DNA of 64,000 nucleotides from Streptomyces sp. A1277 (GCF_004795015.1 NZ_SSBI01000001.1:240798-304797); one strand, 5' to 3'. Positions 15,920 through 26,331 are shown, counted from the first letter of the stretch. Translations and numbers: made by a program. Notes: generated by a model not told the origin, from the letters alone.

Positions 15920-16600
15920 TCAGCCGATGAGCGCCGTGACCAGGGCCGCCGCCTCGCCGATGAGGCCCTTCTCCGCCGGGCTCATCGTCGGGTTGAGAGT
16001 GCGGCGGGCGGCCGCGTCGGCGAGATGGCGGGCGGGGATGCCGTCGTCGGCGGCCAGGAGCGGGACCAGGGCGGTGACCAGCACCCGGGCGTCGTCCGTC
16101 GCCGGGTGGGCCGGGTCGACTGCCACCTGCGCCAGGATCAGCGCCGACATCGCCCGGTCCAGAGCCGGCGGGCCCTCCTCGGTGTTGCTCCAGTCGATCA
16201 CCACGGGGCCGTCCGCCGTGAGCATCACGTTGTCCGGGTGCAGATCGAGGTGGAGGACGCGGTCCTCGGGGTTGGGCGAGAGCCGGGCCGGGACGGTGTG
16301 CAGATCGGCGAGCAGACCGGCCAGCAGGGCGGCACCCTCCTCGGCGCCGACCGCCCCGGACAGCAGGGACTTCAGCATCGTCGGGCCGTGCAGGTGCTGC
16401 AGGACCAGGTCGCCGGGGCCGGCCGAGGGGGGCTGCGGGCCGAGCCGTGGGACCGGATAACCGGATGCCGAGAGGTAGGACATGACGGGGAGCTCGGGGG
16501 AGGCGTCCATCCCGTCGCGGTAGCGCCGCAGGACCCACGTCTCGTCCAGCTCGTACACGTCCGCGTTGCGTCCGCTGCCCAGCAGTTGGCCTATTCGCAT
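15920..16600 (-). CDS. Aminoglycoside phosphotransferase-fold kinase
   Basis: A 226-residue protein of the APH/choline kinase fold. The N-lobe carries the nucleotide loop LLGSGRNADVYEL (about 5-17). The catalytic loop is HLDLHPDNVML (HxDxxxxN) and the metal-binding Asp is in VVIDWSNTEEG. It is shorter than true aminoglycoside resistance enzymes (about 260-300). In this family most members phosphorylate small metabolites, and resistance should not be assumed. It is a single gene with the repeat block downstream. Confidence 0.82.
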   Translation of the reverse strand: MRIGQLLGSGRNADVYELDETWVLRRYRDGMDASPELPVMSYLSASGYPVPRLGPQPPSAGPGDLVLQHLHGPTMLKSLLSGAVGAEEGAALLAGLLADLHTVPARLSPNPEDRVLHLDLHPDNVMLTADGPVVIDWSNTEEGPPALDRAMSALILAQVAVDPAHPATDDARVLVTALVPLLAADDGIPARHLADAAARRTLNPTMSPAEKGLIGEAAALVTALIG

Positions 16601-16771
16601 GAGGGGAACCTACTCGGGTCGCGGCCGCAGGGGGAGTGCGGACCCGCCCGGCCGTGTCGTGGCCGGTCAGGGCGCCCCATAACGCGATGTGATGGGGCGG
16701 ACGGGATCTCCTGAAGCTGACGTGTACGCGGCTACCTTGGCGGCAATTCCCCCGAAGTCAAGGAGAGTTCC

Positions 16772-18148
16772 GTGGAGAGATCCATGCTCCGCAGACGGGC
16801 CCTGGCCGCGTGTACCGCCACCGTGGCCGTCGGCGCGCTCGCGCTCGCCGGGCTGACCGGCATCGCGTCCGCCGCCCCCGCCCCCCACGCCCCCGCCCCC
16901 GCCGCGCAGACCGCGCAGCTCTCGCCCGGCCTGCTGAAGGCCATGCAGCGGGACCTCGGGCTCACCGCGACCGAGGCCCGCGGCCGGATCGGCAACGAGT
17001 CCCGCGCCGCCGCCGTGACCGCCGGGCTGCGGTACTCGCTGGGCGACCGGTTCGCCGGCGCCCGGGTCAGCGGTGACGCGGCGGACCTGACGGTCGCCAC
17101 CACCGACGCCTCGGACGCCGCGCGCATCGCGAAGGCGGGCGCCCGCGCCGAGGTCGTCGACCACAGCCTGGCCGAACTCGACGCCGCCAAAGCCGCGCTG
17201 GACCGGGTCGCGCTGCGCACCGCGCCGAAGGACATACCGGCCTGGTACGTGGACGTGCGCACCAACCGCGTCGTCGTCCAGGCGGGCAGGGCGTCCGCCG
17301 CCGACGCGTTCCTGGCGAAGGCCGGCGTGTCCCGCGAGCTGGTGACGGTCACTCAGGCAGCGGAGCAGCCGCGTACGTTCACCGATCTGCGCGGCGGCGA
17401 CGCGTACTACATGAACGGCTCGGGCCGCTGCTCCATCGGCTTCCCCGTCAAGCGCGGCACCCAGGGCGGCTTCGTCAGCGCCGGGCACTGCGGCACGCCG
17501 GGCGTCAGCACCAGCGGCTACAACCAGCAGGCGCAGGGCTCCTTCCAGGGCTCCACGTTCCCCGGCCGGGACTACTCCTGGGTCGCCACCAACACCAACT
17601 GGACCCCGCGCCCGCTGGTCAACGGCTACGGCAACGGCGATGTGACGGTCACCGGCTCCACCGAGGCGATCGAGGGCTCCTCGGTCTGCCGGTCGGGCTC
17701 GACCACCGGCTGGCACTGCGGCACGGTCCAGCAGCGCAACAGCAGCGTCACCTACCAGGAGGGCACCGTCTCCGGGGTGACCCGGACCAACGTGTGCGCC
17801 GAACCGGGTGACTCCGGCGGCTCGTTCATCTCCGGCAGCCAGGCCCAGGGCGTCACCTCCGGCGGCACCGGCAACTGCTCGCAGGGCGGTACGACGTACT
17901 TCCAGCCGCTGAACCCGGCGCTCCAGGCGTACGGGCTGACCCTGGTCACCAGCGGCACCCCGACCGACCCGCCCACCGACCCGACGGACCCGCCGACCAA
18001 CCCGGGCGGCACCTGGGCTGCCGGCACCACCTACGCGGCCGGTGCCGTCGTGACGTACGGCTCGGCGAGCTACCGCTGCCTCCAGGGCCACCTGGCGCAG
18101 CCCGGCTGGACGCCGCCGAACGTCCCGGCCCTGTGGCAGGCGCTGTAG
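16772..18148 (+). CDS. Secreted S1 serine protease, streptogrisin C type, with C-terminal CBM
   Basis: A 458-residue prepro-protease. Signal peptide is about 1-35 (LALAGLTGIASAAPA). An alpha-lytic-protease-type propeptide spans about 48-203. The mature chymotrypsin-fold domain (about 205-393) has His239 in FVSAGHCG, Asp267 in GRDYSW and Ser348 in PGDSGGS, with paired cysteines. A Thr/Pro/Asp linker (about 397-412) leads to a small chitin/cellulose-binding module of the CBM5/12 type with its characteristic Tyr and Trp residues. The length and order match SgpC. Start is GTG with an upstream aaggagag. The binding tail is almost the same as that of the next gene. Confidence 0.92.
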   Translation: MERSMLRRRALAACTATVAVGALALAGLTGIASAAPAPHAPAPAAQTAQLSPGLLKAMQRDLGLTATEARGRIGNESRAAAVTAGLRYSLGDRFAGARVSGDAADLTVATTDASDAARIAKAGARAEVVDHSLAELDAAKAALDRVALRTAPKDIPAWYVDVRTNRVVVQAGRASAADAFLAKAGVSRELVTVTQAAEQPRTFTDLRGGDAYYMNGSGRCSIGFPVKRGTQGGFVSAGHCGTPGVSTSGYNQQAQGSFQGSTFPGRDYSWVATNTNWTPRPLVNGYGNGDVTVTGSTEAIEGSSVCRSGSTTGWHCGTVQQRNSSVTYQEGTVSGVTRTNVCAEPGDSGGSFISGSQAQGVTSGGTGNCSQGGTTYFQPLNPALQAYGLTLVTSGTPTDPPTDPTDPPTNPGGTWAAGTTYAAGAVVTYGSASYRCLQGHLAQPGWTPPNVPALWQAL

Positions 18149-18180
18149 AGCCCGCCCCAGCCCCTCCGGCGATCGAGGAG

Positions 18181-18211
18181 GGGGGCCCGGGGCAGCGCGC
18201 CCCGGGCCCCC
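18181..18211 (+). terminator. Terminator hairpin after the S1 protease gene
   Basis: GGGGGCCCGGGG (18181-18192) and CCCCGGGCCCCC (18200-18211) form a perfect 12-bp stem with a 7-base loop, 32 bp after the protease stop. Confidence 0.7.
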
Positions 18212-18257
18212 GCACCCGCACGTGCCCTTCCCCACCATCCCGAGGAGTCAGTCAGCC

Positions 18258-19139
18258 ATGCCCCCCGCATCCCCCGAGTTACCCGAAGTCAACGGGTCCG
18301 CAGGCGCGCCCGAAGCCGCAGGCGGCCCGGCGATCAGCCGCAAGTCCCTGCTGAAGGCGGCCCTGGTGGCCACCGCCGTACCGCTGTTCGCGGGCGGCGG
18401 GGTGGCGCTGGCGCGCGACGCCGGGAACACCGGCCGGCCGCTCGCCCCGACCCCGGACTGCGACGACGGCGACGAGCCGACCCACGACCAGATCGAGGGC
18501 CCGTACTTCAAGCCGAACTCCCCGCTGCGCACCAGCCTGGTGACCTCCTCGACGCCCGGTGTCCCGCTGACCGTCAGCGGATACGTCTTCGGGCGCGGGT
18601 GCCGGCCGATCTCCGGCGTACTGCTCGACTTCTGGCAGGCCGACAACGCCGGTGCGTACGACATGAGCGGATTCGGCTTCCGCGGCCACCAGTTCACCGA
18701 TCAGAACGGCGCCTTCACGCTCACCACGATCGTGCCGGGGCTCTACCCGGGCCGCACCCGGCACATCCACGTGAAGGCGCAGGCGCCCGGCTCGGGCATC
18801 CTCACCACCCAGCTGTACTTCCCGGGCGAGCCGCGCAACAACACCGACATGCTGTACGACGCGGCGCTGCTCATGAACGTCCGGTCGGCCGGCTCCGGCA
18901 AGGAGGGCACCTTCGACTTCGTCCTCAACGTCGCCCAGGACCCGAAGGACCCGACCGATCCCCCCACCGACCCGACCGACCCGCCGACCACCCCGGGCGG
19001 CACCTGGGCGGCCGGGACGGCCTACCGCGCGGGAGACCGCGTCACATACGGCGGGGTCGCGTACCGCTGTCTGCAGGCTCACACCGCCCTGACCGGCTGG
19101 GAGCCGCCGAATGTCCCCGCGTTGTGGGAACGCGGGTAG
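18258..19139 (+). CDS. Secreted intradiol dioxygenase with C-terminal CBM
   Basis: A 293-residue secreted enzyme. The N-terminus has SRKSLLK followed by a hydrophobic stretch to ALA (about 28-52), a Tat-like signal, suiting an iron enzyme folded before export. The intradiol ring-cleavage domain spans about 66-235. Fe(III) ligands are Tyr134 (AGAYD), Tyr163, His169 and His171 (GLYPGRTRHIHVK). A Pro/Thr/Asp linker and a CBM5/12-like module follow. Similar dioxygenase-CBM fusions are known from biomass-degrading Streptomyces and act on catechols at plant-polymer surfaces. The ATG at 18258 is chosen for the upstream gaggag site. It probably cleaves lignin-derived catechols. Confidence 0.88.
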   Translation: MPPASPELPEVNGSAGAPEAAGGPAISRKSLLKAALVATAVPLFAGGGVALARDAGNTGRPLAPTPDCDDGDEPTHDQIEGPYFKPNSPLRTSLVTSSTPGVPLTVSGYVFGRGCRPISGVLLDFWQADNAGAYDMSGFGFRGHQFTDQNGAFTLTTIVPGLYPGRTRHIHVKAQAPGSGILTTQLYFPGEPRNNTDMLYDAALLMNVRSAGSGKEGTFDFVLNVAQDPKDPTDPPTDPTDPPTTPGGTWAAGTAYRAGDRVTYGGVAYRCLQAHTALTGWEPPNVPALWERG

Positions 19140-19175
19140 ACGGGCAGACCGGCGGGCGGCCGTAACCGCCGCGCC

Positions 19176-19246
19176 ACGTGCCCCGGGCTCCGTCCGGGGC
19201 ACGTACGGCGCACGGCCCGGGCCGGAGGGGGTTCGGTCCGGGCCGT
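19176..19246. terminator. Double hairpin between convergent genes
   Basis: ACGTGCCCCGG/CCGGGGCACGT (19176-19186 and 19194-19204, perfect 11 bp) and ACGGCCCGG/CCGGGCCGT (19212-19220 and 19238-19246, perfect 9 bp) sit between the dioxygenase stop and the convergent polymerase stop. Confidence 0.7.
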
Positions 19247-19263
19247 TCACCCTTCCCGCCCCC

Positions 19264-20961
19264 TCACTTCGCGTCCGAGTAGCGCTCCACCACCGCCGTG
19301 GTGAACGGGAAGCGCACCGGGGTCTCGCCGAAGGCGGTCCGCCCGGCCAGCTCGGCGGCCTCCCGGATCGCCCCCACCACCGCGTCGGTCTCCTCCAGCG
19401 GGCAGTGCACGATCACCTCGTCGTGCTGGAAGAACACCAGCTCGGCCCGGAGCCCGGCGGCCGCCACCGACCGGCGCAGCGCCGCCAGGAGCAGCAGCGC
19501 CCAGTCGGCGGCGCTGCCCTGCACCACGAAATTCCGGGTGAACCGGCCGCGCGCCCGGGCGTCCGACGAGGCGTAGCCGGGCAGGAAGCCGGGGCGCTCC
19601 CCCTCCTTCCGCTCCGCCTCCTCCTGCGGGATGCCGGCCTCCCCGTCCTCGCCGTGCCCGGCCGCCGGCGGGCTGGTGCGGCCCAGCCAGGTCCGTACGA
19701 GGCGGCCCTCCTCGCCCGCCTTCGCGGCGTCGTCCACATAGGCCACCGCGCGCGGGAACCTGCGGCGCAGGGCCGCCAGATTCTTCAGGCCGTCCCCGGA
19801 GGTCTGGCCGTAGACGGCACCGAGCAGCGCGATCTTGGCGTGGTCGCGGTCGCCGTGGAAGGCGCGGTCGGACAGCGCGGTGTAGAGGTCGCCCTCGTGC
19901 CCCGCCACCTCCATCAGGCCCGGGTCGCGGGAGATCGCGGCCAGCACCCTCGGCTCCATCTGGGCGGCGTCCGCGACGACCAGGCGCCAGCCCGCGTCCG
20001 CGACGACGGCCCGCCGGATCACCTTGGGGATCTGGAGCGCCCCGCCGCCGTTGGTCGTCCAGCGCCCGCTGACCGTGCCGCCCGGCTGGTACTCGGGGTG
20101 GAAGCGGCCGTCGCGGACCCAGTCCTGGAGCCAGCTCCAGCCGTGCGCGGTCCAGATCCGGTACAGCTTCTTGTACGCGACGAGCGGCCGGACCGCCGGA
20201 TGGTCCAGCGCCTCCAGCTCCCAGCGACGGGTGGAGCGCACCTTGACGCCGGCCTGGGCGAACGCCTTCACCACATCGGCGGGCAGGTCCGGGCGCACCC
20301 GGCGGCCGAACGCGGCGGACACCTCGTCGGCCAGCTCGGCCAGCCGGCGGGGCTCGCCACCGCCCGCGTACCGCTCACCGAGGAGCTCGTGCAGCACCTC
20401 GCGGTGGACGTCGGCCCGCCAGGGCAGGCCCGCGCGGTTCATCTCGGCGGCGACCAGCGTGCCCGCCGACTCGGCGGCCGTCAGCAGACGCATCCGGCCG
20501 GGCCGGTCCGTCGCGTCGTGGCGGGCGAGCTGCGCCGCGTACACCTCGACCAGGGCGTCGAAGGGCAGCTCGGGGCCCGAGGGCGGTTCGAACAGGGAGG
20601 ACTGGGAGCCGGGCACCGCGGACCGGGGCGGCGGGTCGGGCGGCACCGGGCCGCCGCGCAGCCGGGCCAGGGCGGCCGCGGCGGAGCGGGGCTCGCCGAG
20701 CCGGCCCTCGTGGCCCAGCAGCAGGGACTCGGCGGCCTCCACGTCGTAGGCGCGCTCGACCCGCACCCCGGCGGCCAGCAGGCGGGGGTAGACCTCGGCC
20801 GTCGAGCGCCACACCCAGCGGGTGACGTCCGGCCGGGAGCGGACGGCCGCCGCCGCGTCGGGCTCGGTCACGACCGGGCCCGCGGGCCGGCCCGCGCGGT
20901 CCAGCGGGGCGAGCCGCGCACCTCCGCCCTCCGTGACGGCCAGTGCCCAGCGTTCGGTCAT
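19264..20961 (-). CDS. PolA-like bifunctional 3'-5' exonuclease/DNA polymerase family protein
   Basis: A 565-residue family A polymerase lacking a 5'-nuclease. The polymerase half has the SGRWTTNGGGALQIPKVIRR template-binding block. Motif A is VVADAAQMEPRVLA, where most PolA proteins read DYSQIELR. Motif B is KIALLGAVYGQTSGDG and motif C is FFQHDEVIVH, with both metal-binding Asp positions kept. In the first 200 residues I cannot see the DxE and related acids of a working proofreading exonuclease. It is much shorter than Pol I (about 900 residues) and is found widely in actinomycetes. An ATG four codons upstream is an alternative start. Role is probably repair or damage-associated synthesis. 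Confidence 0.8.
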   Translation of the reverse strand: MTERWALAVTEGGGARLAPLDRAGRPAGPVVTEPDAAAAVRSRPDVTRWVWRSTAEVYPRLLAAGVRVERAYDVEAAESLLLGHEGRLGEPRSAAAALARLRGGPVPPDPPPRSAVPGSQSSLFEPPSGPELPFDALVEVYAAQLARHDATDRPGRMRLLTAAESAGTLVAAEMNRAGLPWRADVHREVLHELLGERYAGGGEPRRLAELADEVSAAFGRRVRPDLPADVVKAFAQAGVKVRSTRRWELEALDHPAVRPLVAYKKLYRIWTAHGWSWLQDWVRDGRFHPEYQPGGTVSGRWTTNGGGALQIPKVIRRAVVADAGWRLVVADAAQMEPRVLAAISRDPGLMEVAGHEGDLYTALSDRAFHGDRDHAKIALLGAVYGQTSGDGLKNLAALRRRFPRAVAYVDDAAKAGEEGRLVRTWLGRTSPPAAGHGEDGEAGIPQEEAERKEGERPGFLPGYASSDARARGRFTRNFVVQGSAADWALLLLAALRRSVAAAGLRAELVFFQHDEVIVHCPLEETDAVVGAIREAAELAGRTAFGETPVRFPFTTAVVERYSDAK

Positions 20962-21034
20962 ACGGCCGAGCATGGCACCCGCCACTGACAACGGCGGGGA
21001 GGACACGGCCCGCCGGATCGGCCGAACGTTCGAT

Positions 21035-21051
21035 ATCCACAGGGTGTGGAT
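21035..21051. promoter_or_regulatory. Perfect 7-bp inverted repeat in a divergent promoter region
   Basis: ATCCACA-GGG-TGTGGAT lies between the divergent polymerase gene (start 20961) and DUF2786 gene (start 21088). A 10-bp palindrome CGAACGTTCG (21023-21032) lies just before it. Either may be an operator; the first also contains a CCACA half similar to a DnaA box. Confidence 0.4.
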
Positions 21052-21087
21052 GAATCCTGTGCATCCCGCCCCGCCTACCCTGACCTC

Positions 21088-22254
21088 ATGGAACCGGTGA
21101 TCGACCAGGCGTTCGCGGCCGCCCTCTACACGGAGGGCGACGCCGGTCTCGACACCGGCGCCTCGCTGCTCGCCGCCGCCCCCGACGCCGACGCGGAGCT
21201 GGTGCGCCGGGGCGAGGAGTTCGTCCGCCGTGCCTGGGAGCGCGGCTGGCTGCCCGCCGACGTCGTACGCCTCGTCCGCCGCGACCTGGACGAGCACGCG
21301 GCGGGCCTGGCCGCCGGGCTGATCGCCTCCGAGGTCCGGCGCCACCCGGAGCTGCCGCCGCGCTGGCGCTCCCAGCTGGACGAGCTGCCCGCCCCGCCGC
21401 CCCCGGGCCGGCCCGACCGGTTCTCGTACGCCTCCGCGCTGCTCGGGCTCTACCGGCTGCTGCTCGCCCTGCCCGCCATCGAGCCCGTCGGGCCGCCGCC
21501 CGGCGCGGCGCGCGAGGCCCTGCACCGGCCGCCCGTCGCCGGCGAACCCCGCATGCTGACCCGTATCCGGGCGCTGCTGGCGAAGGCGGAGGCGACCGGC
21601 TTCCCCGAGGAGGCGGAGGCGCTTTCCGCCAAGGCGCAGGAGCTGATGGCCCGGCACAGCATCGACGAGGCCCTGCTCGCCGCCCGTACCCACAGCGACC
21701 GCACACCGGGCGCGTGCCGGATCGGCGTGGACGCCCCGTACGAGACGGCCAAGGCGATCCTGCTCGACGCGGTGGCCTCGGCGAACCGCTGCCGTGCCGT
21801 GTGGAACAGCGACCTCGGCTTCACCACGGTCGTGGGCTTCGATGCGGACCTGGAGGCGGTGGAACTGCTCCACACCTCGCTGCTGGTGCAGGGCACCGCG
21901 GCGATGACCCGTGCGGAGGCGGGCCAACGGGCCGGCGGACGCAAACGGACCAAGACGTTCCGGCAGTCCTTCCTGATGGCGTACGCCCAGCGCCTCGGCA
22001 GCCGGCTGGCCGACGGCACCGCCCGCGCCACGGCCGAGGCCGGCGCCGGGAGCGGTGCGCAGGCCGCCGGGTCCGGGCTGCTGCCGGTGCTCGCCGCGCG
22101 GGACCTGGCGGTCACCGACACCGCCGAGAAGATGTTCCCCCGGACCACGACCACCCGGGTCAGGGGCGCCACCGACCTGGACGGCTGGACGCACGGCACC
22201 CGAGCGGCGGACCGCGCCCGGATGGGCGGGAAGACGCCGGAGATCCGGGACTGA
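21088..22254 (+). CDS. DUF2786 domain-containing protein
   Basis: A 388-residue protein. The DUF2786 helical domain is about 155-195 (MLTRIRALLAKAEATGFPEE then AEALSAKAQELMARHSIDEA). The C-terminal part (about 215-385) is the domain that usually accompanies it, with KRTKTFRQSFLMAYAQRL. These proteins are common in actinobacteria and phages and have no established function. The ATG at 21088 begins the first family-like segment, with no clear ribosome site and a possible short or absent leader. It is divergent from the polymerase gene. Confidence 0.78.
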   Translation: MEPVIDQAFAAALYTEGDAGLDTGASLLAAAPDADAELVRRGEEFVRRAWERGWLPADVVRLVRRDLDEHAAGLAAGLIASEVRRHPELPPRWRSQLDELPAPPPPGRPDRFSYASALLGLYRLLLALPAIEPVGPPPGAAREALHRPPVAGEPRMLTRIRALLAKAEATGFPEEAEALSAKAQELMARHSIDEALLAARTHSDRTPGACRIGVDAPYETAKAILLDAVASANRCRAVWNSDLGFTTVVGFDADLEAVELLHTSLLVQGTAAMTRAEAGQRAGGRKRTKTFRQSFLMAYAQRLGSRLADGTARATAEAGAGSGAQAAGSGLLPVLAARDLAVTDTAEKMFPRTTTTRVRGATDLDGWTHGTRAADRARMGGKTPEIRD

Positions 22255-22290
22255 ACCGGGGCGGCGGCGGAGCCCGGCCCCCGGGCGGGG

Positions 22291-22472
22291 CGCACCGCGG
22301 AGGCGGGCCGCACCGCGGAGGCGGGCTGCCTCGGGCCGCCCGCCCGGATGCTGCCCGGCCCGAGCCCGCCCGGTCGGCGTCCGGCCCGGGCCCGCCCGCC
22401 CGGCATCTGGGCCGAGCCCGCCTGGCCCGAGCCCGCCCCGACGCCGCCTGGCCCGAGCCCGCCCCGACGCCG
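22291..22472. repeat. Two intergenic tandem duplications
   Basis: CGCACCGCGGAGGCGGGC is repeated exactly at 22291-22308 and 22309-22326. A 26-bp unit is repeated exactly at 22421-22446 and 22447-22472. Both lie in the 267-bp gap before the FUSC gene, which shows no other coding signal. Confidence 0.85.
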
Positions 22473-22521
22473 CCCGGACCGACAACTCGGGCAAAAGCGG
22501 AAATCCGGTTAGGCTCGGGTC

Positions 22522-24672
<2,151 letters not shown>

Positions 24673-24699
24673 CGCCGTGGCGTCACCGGCGTACCGGCG

Positions 24700-25206
24700 T
24701 CACGGCGTCGGCAGGTCCGGCAGGTCGGGGAGGTTCTCCAGGGCGCCGGCGTCGGTCTTGGCGAGCTTGTCCCTGGCACCGGCGTCCCAGGAGATGACGA
24801 CGGTCTTGCCGTCGTTGGACTCGACGGCCCCCATCGTCCGGGCGGTGTCGCCGTCGGCGCACTTCAGCTCCAGCATCGGCTTGCCGAGATCCGTGACGGT
24901 GCCCGAGCAGACGTGGGAGTCGGCGACGACGACGGCCTTCCCGGACGCGACGGACAGCACCACCGCCTTGCCGTCGGTCTGCCCGGCCCAGGCGCCCTCC
25001 AGTGCCTTGGCGCCCCCCGCGGAGTCGCCGCCTTCGCCGTCCGCTCCGGAGGGCGAGGCGCTGTCGCCGCCCGCCGACGGGGTCGCGGCGGCCCCGGAGT
25101 CCTTCCCCGCGTCGCTCTCGTCGCCGTCGCTCCCGCAACCGGTGAGCACGAGAGCGGTCAGCAGACCGGTGGCGAGGACTGCGCCGGTACGGGCGATTTT
25201 GTACAT
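24700..25206 (-). CDS. Putative secreted lipoprotein
   Basis: A 168-residue lipoprotein precursor. The signal peptide ends in the lipobox LTGC with Cys24 as the lipidation site. Residues about 25-65 are a Ser/Gly/Asp-rich tether. The folded part (about 68-155) has two cysteines (DSHVCSG and ELKCADG) that may form a disulfide, and ends in a Leu/Pro/Asp repeat (LPDLPDLP). I recognise no family; related small lipoproteins are common in Streptomyces. It is convergent with the FUSC gene. Confidence 0.75.
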   Translation of the reverse strand: MYKIARTGAVLATGLLTALVLTGCGSDGDESDAGKDSGAAATPSAGGDSASPSGADGEGGDSAGGAKALEGAWAGQTDGKAVVLSVASGKAVVVADSHVCSGTVTDLGKPMLELKCADGDTARTMGAVESNDGKTVVISWDAGARDKLAKTDAGALENLPDLPDLPTP

Positions 25207-25350
25207 GTGGAATTCCCCCTGGAAGACGAATGGCCATCCAAGCTACCAGTGGGTCGTAAGAGCCGCCGATGAGTCAACTCCCGGAATCGGGAGCGTGAGA
25301 GGAGCTTCACACGTCTCTCCTGGCGGAAGCTGTAATCGCGGGAACACCCC

Positions 25351-25370
25351 GCGTGCACGTGCATCTGCCC
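25351..25370. promoter_or_regulatory. 20-bp element, copy 1 (upstream of DUF397 gene)
   Basis: GCGTGCACGTGCATCTGCCC, centred on the palindrome TGCACGTGCA (25354-25363), lies 85 bp upstream of the DUF397 start. The identical sequence, inverted on the chromosome, occurs at 26455-26474, so it has the same orientation relative to the ATPase gene. Partial similarity continues downstream in both copies (TGCATC, GC-C). Confidence 0.75.
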
Positions 25371-25455
25371 ATGCATCCGCTCATGCAGCAGAAATTGAAC
25401 ACAGCTATGATCCGAGACAGTTGACACTTGCACCTTGCAACTCGGGGAGCGTCCT

Positions 25456-25746
25456 GTGCACCACGTGTACAACGGCATGGCGGCCACAGAGCTTCGCGGA
25501 GTCGTCTGGCAGAAGAGCAGACACAGCAACTCCCAGGGTTCCTGCGTGGAGTTCGCGAAACTGCCCGACGGAGATGTGGCGATGCGCAATTCGCGCCACC
25601 CCGACGGACCGGCGCTGGTCTACACACCGGCCGAGATAGAGGCGCTGCTGCTCGGTGTGAAGGACGGGGAGTTCGACCACCTCGTGACCGGGGAGCTCGA
25701 CCACCTCGTGACCGGGGAGCTCGACCATCTCGTGACCGAGGGCTGA
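25456..25746 (+). CDS. DUF397 domain protein
   Basis: A 96-residue DUF397 protein. The family core is VVWQKSRHSNSQGSCVEFAK then DGDVAMRNSRHPDGPALVYT. I start at GTG 25456 because ggggag lies 5 bp before it and the N-terminus MHHVYNG fits close relatives; an ATG lies seven codons further in. DUF397 proteins are small partners of WhiJ-type XRE regulators. Here the C-terminus has three GE(F/L)DHLVT repeats encoded by a 24-bp tandem repeat. It converges with the anti-sigma ATPase gene, and a WhiJ-like regulator lies beyond it. Confidence 0.88.
   Translation: MHHVYNGMAATELRGVVWQKSRHSNSQGSCVEFAKLPDGDVAMRNSRHPDGPALVYTPAEIEALLLGVKDGEFDHLVTGELDHLVTGELDHLVTEG
25666..25737 (+). repeat. In-frame 24-bp tandem repeat, three copies
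   Basis: Units at 25666-25689, 25690-25713 and 25714-25737 differ by one base each and encode GEFDHLVT, GELDHLVT, GELDHLVT at the C-terminus of the DUF397 protein. Confidence 0.9.
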
Positions 25747-25779
25747 ACACCGCACCTGTACGGCGGTGTTCAGCCCTCG
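25737..25779. terminator. 17-bp perfect hairpin spanning the DUF397 stop
   Basis: CGAGGGCTGAACACCGC (25737-25753) pairs perfectly with GCGGTGTTCAGCCCTCG (25763-25779) over a 9-base loop. It includes the DUF397 TGA and lies before the convergent ATPase stop, so it can serve both genes. Confidence 0.8.
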
Positions 25780-25809
25780 GGCCCGTCTTCTACGTGACGT
25801 GGCGGCGCG

Positions 25810-26331
25810 TCACACCGGATCGGTCAGCCGGAACAGCGCCCAGACGACCTTGCCGCGCGGGCTGCCCGTGTACGGCACGCTCTCCGTACTCAGTACGGGC
25901 GAGGGGTGCCAGCCCCAGCAGTCGCTGAAGGACTCCACGAGGAACAGGCCCCGGCCCGACTCCGCCGAGTCGGCGGCCTCGGAGGCGACCGGACTCGCGT
26001 GGCTCGGGTCGCGCACCGCGCACACCAGCCGGGAGGTCCAGCGCATCAGGTGCAGCCGCACGGGCGGGTCCTGGGACTCGCGCGGGGTGTCGGCCGGCAG
26101 TGCGTGCCGCAGGGCGTTGGTGACCAGTTCGGAGACGACCAGCGCGACGTCGTCGAAGCGCTCGCTCAGACCCCAGCCCCCCAGGGTCGCCCGGGTGAAC
26201 TGCCTGGCCCCGCCGACCGCTTCGTAGCGGGCGGGCAGTGTGCAGGTGGCCGATCCGGAGACGGCTGAGGGATCGATGGGGGGAAGCCCCTGCCGTAACG
26301 GCTCGAGCATCGTCGATCCATTCGTCCCCAT
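25810..26331 (-). CDS. Anti-sigma-factor-like ATP-binding protein (HATPase_c)
   Basis: A 173-residue GHKL ATPase-fold protein of the RsbW/SpoIIAB-like class common in Streptomyces. The N-box region is FDDVALVVSELVTNALRHAL, and the G1 region includes CAVRDPSHASP then SGRGLFLVESFSDCWGW. The ATG at 26331 starts the typical MGTNGSTMLEPL segment; the open frame upstream is not protein-like. In abaA/whiJ-type loci such ATPases occur with DUF397 and WhiJ-like genes, as here. Its partner sigma or anti-sigma antagonist is unknown. The gene's promoter region, shared with the divergent regulator, carries the 20-bp element. Confidence 0.85.
   Translation of the reverse strand: MGTNGSTMLEPLRQGLPPIDPSAVSGSATCTLPARYEAVGGARQFTRATLGGWGLSERFDDVALVVSELVTNALRHALPADTPRESQDPPVRLHLMRWTSRLVCAVRDPSHASPVASEAADSAESGRGLFLVESFSDCWGWHPSPVLSTESVPYTGSPRGKVVWALFRLTDPV

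Noticed and set aside
15920..16600. Aminoglycoside resistance gene
   Set aside because: Only the general APH/choline-kinase fold is supported; the protein is short and lacks evidence for antibiotic specificity.
21023..21032. CGAACGTTCG as a LexA/SOS box
   Set aside because: The actinobacterial box needs CGAAC and GTTCG separated by four bases; here they are directly adjacent, so it is only listed as a generic palindrome.
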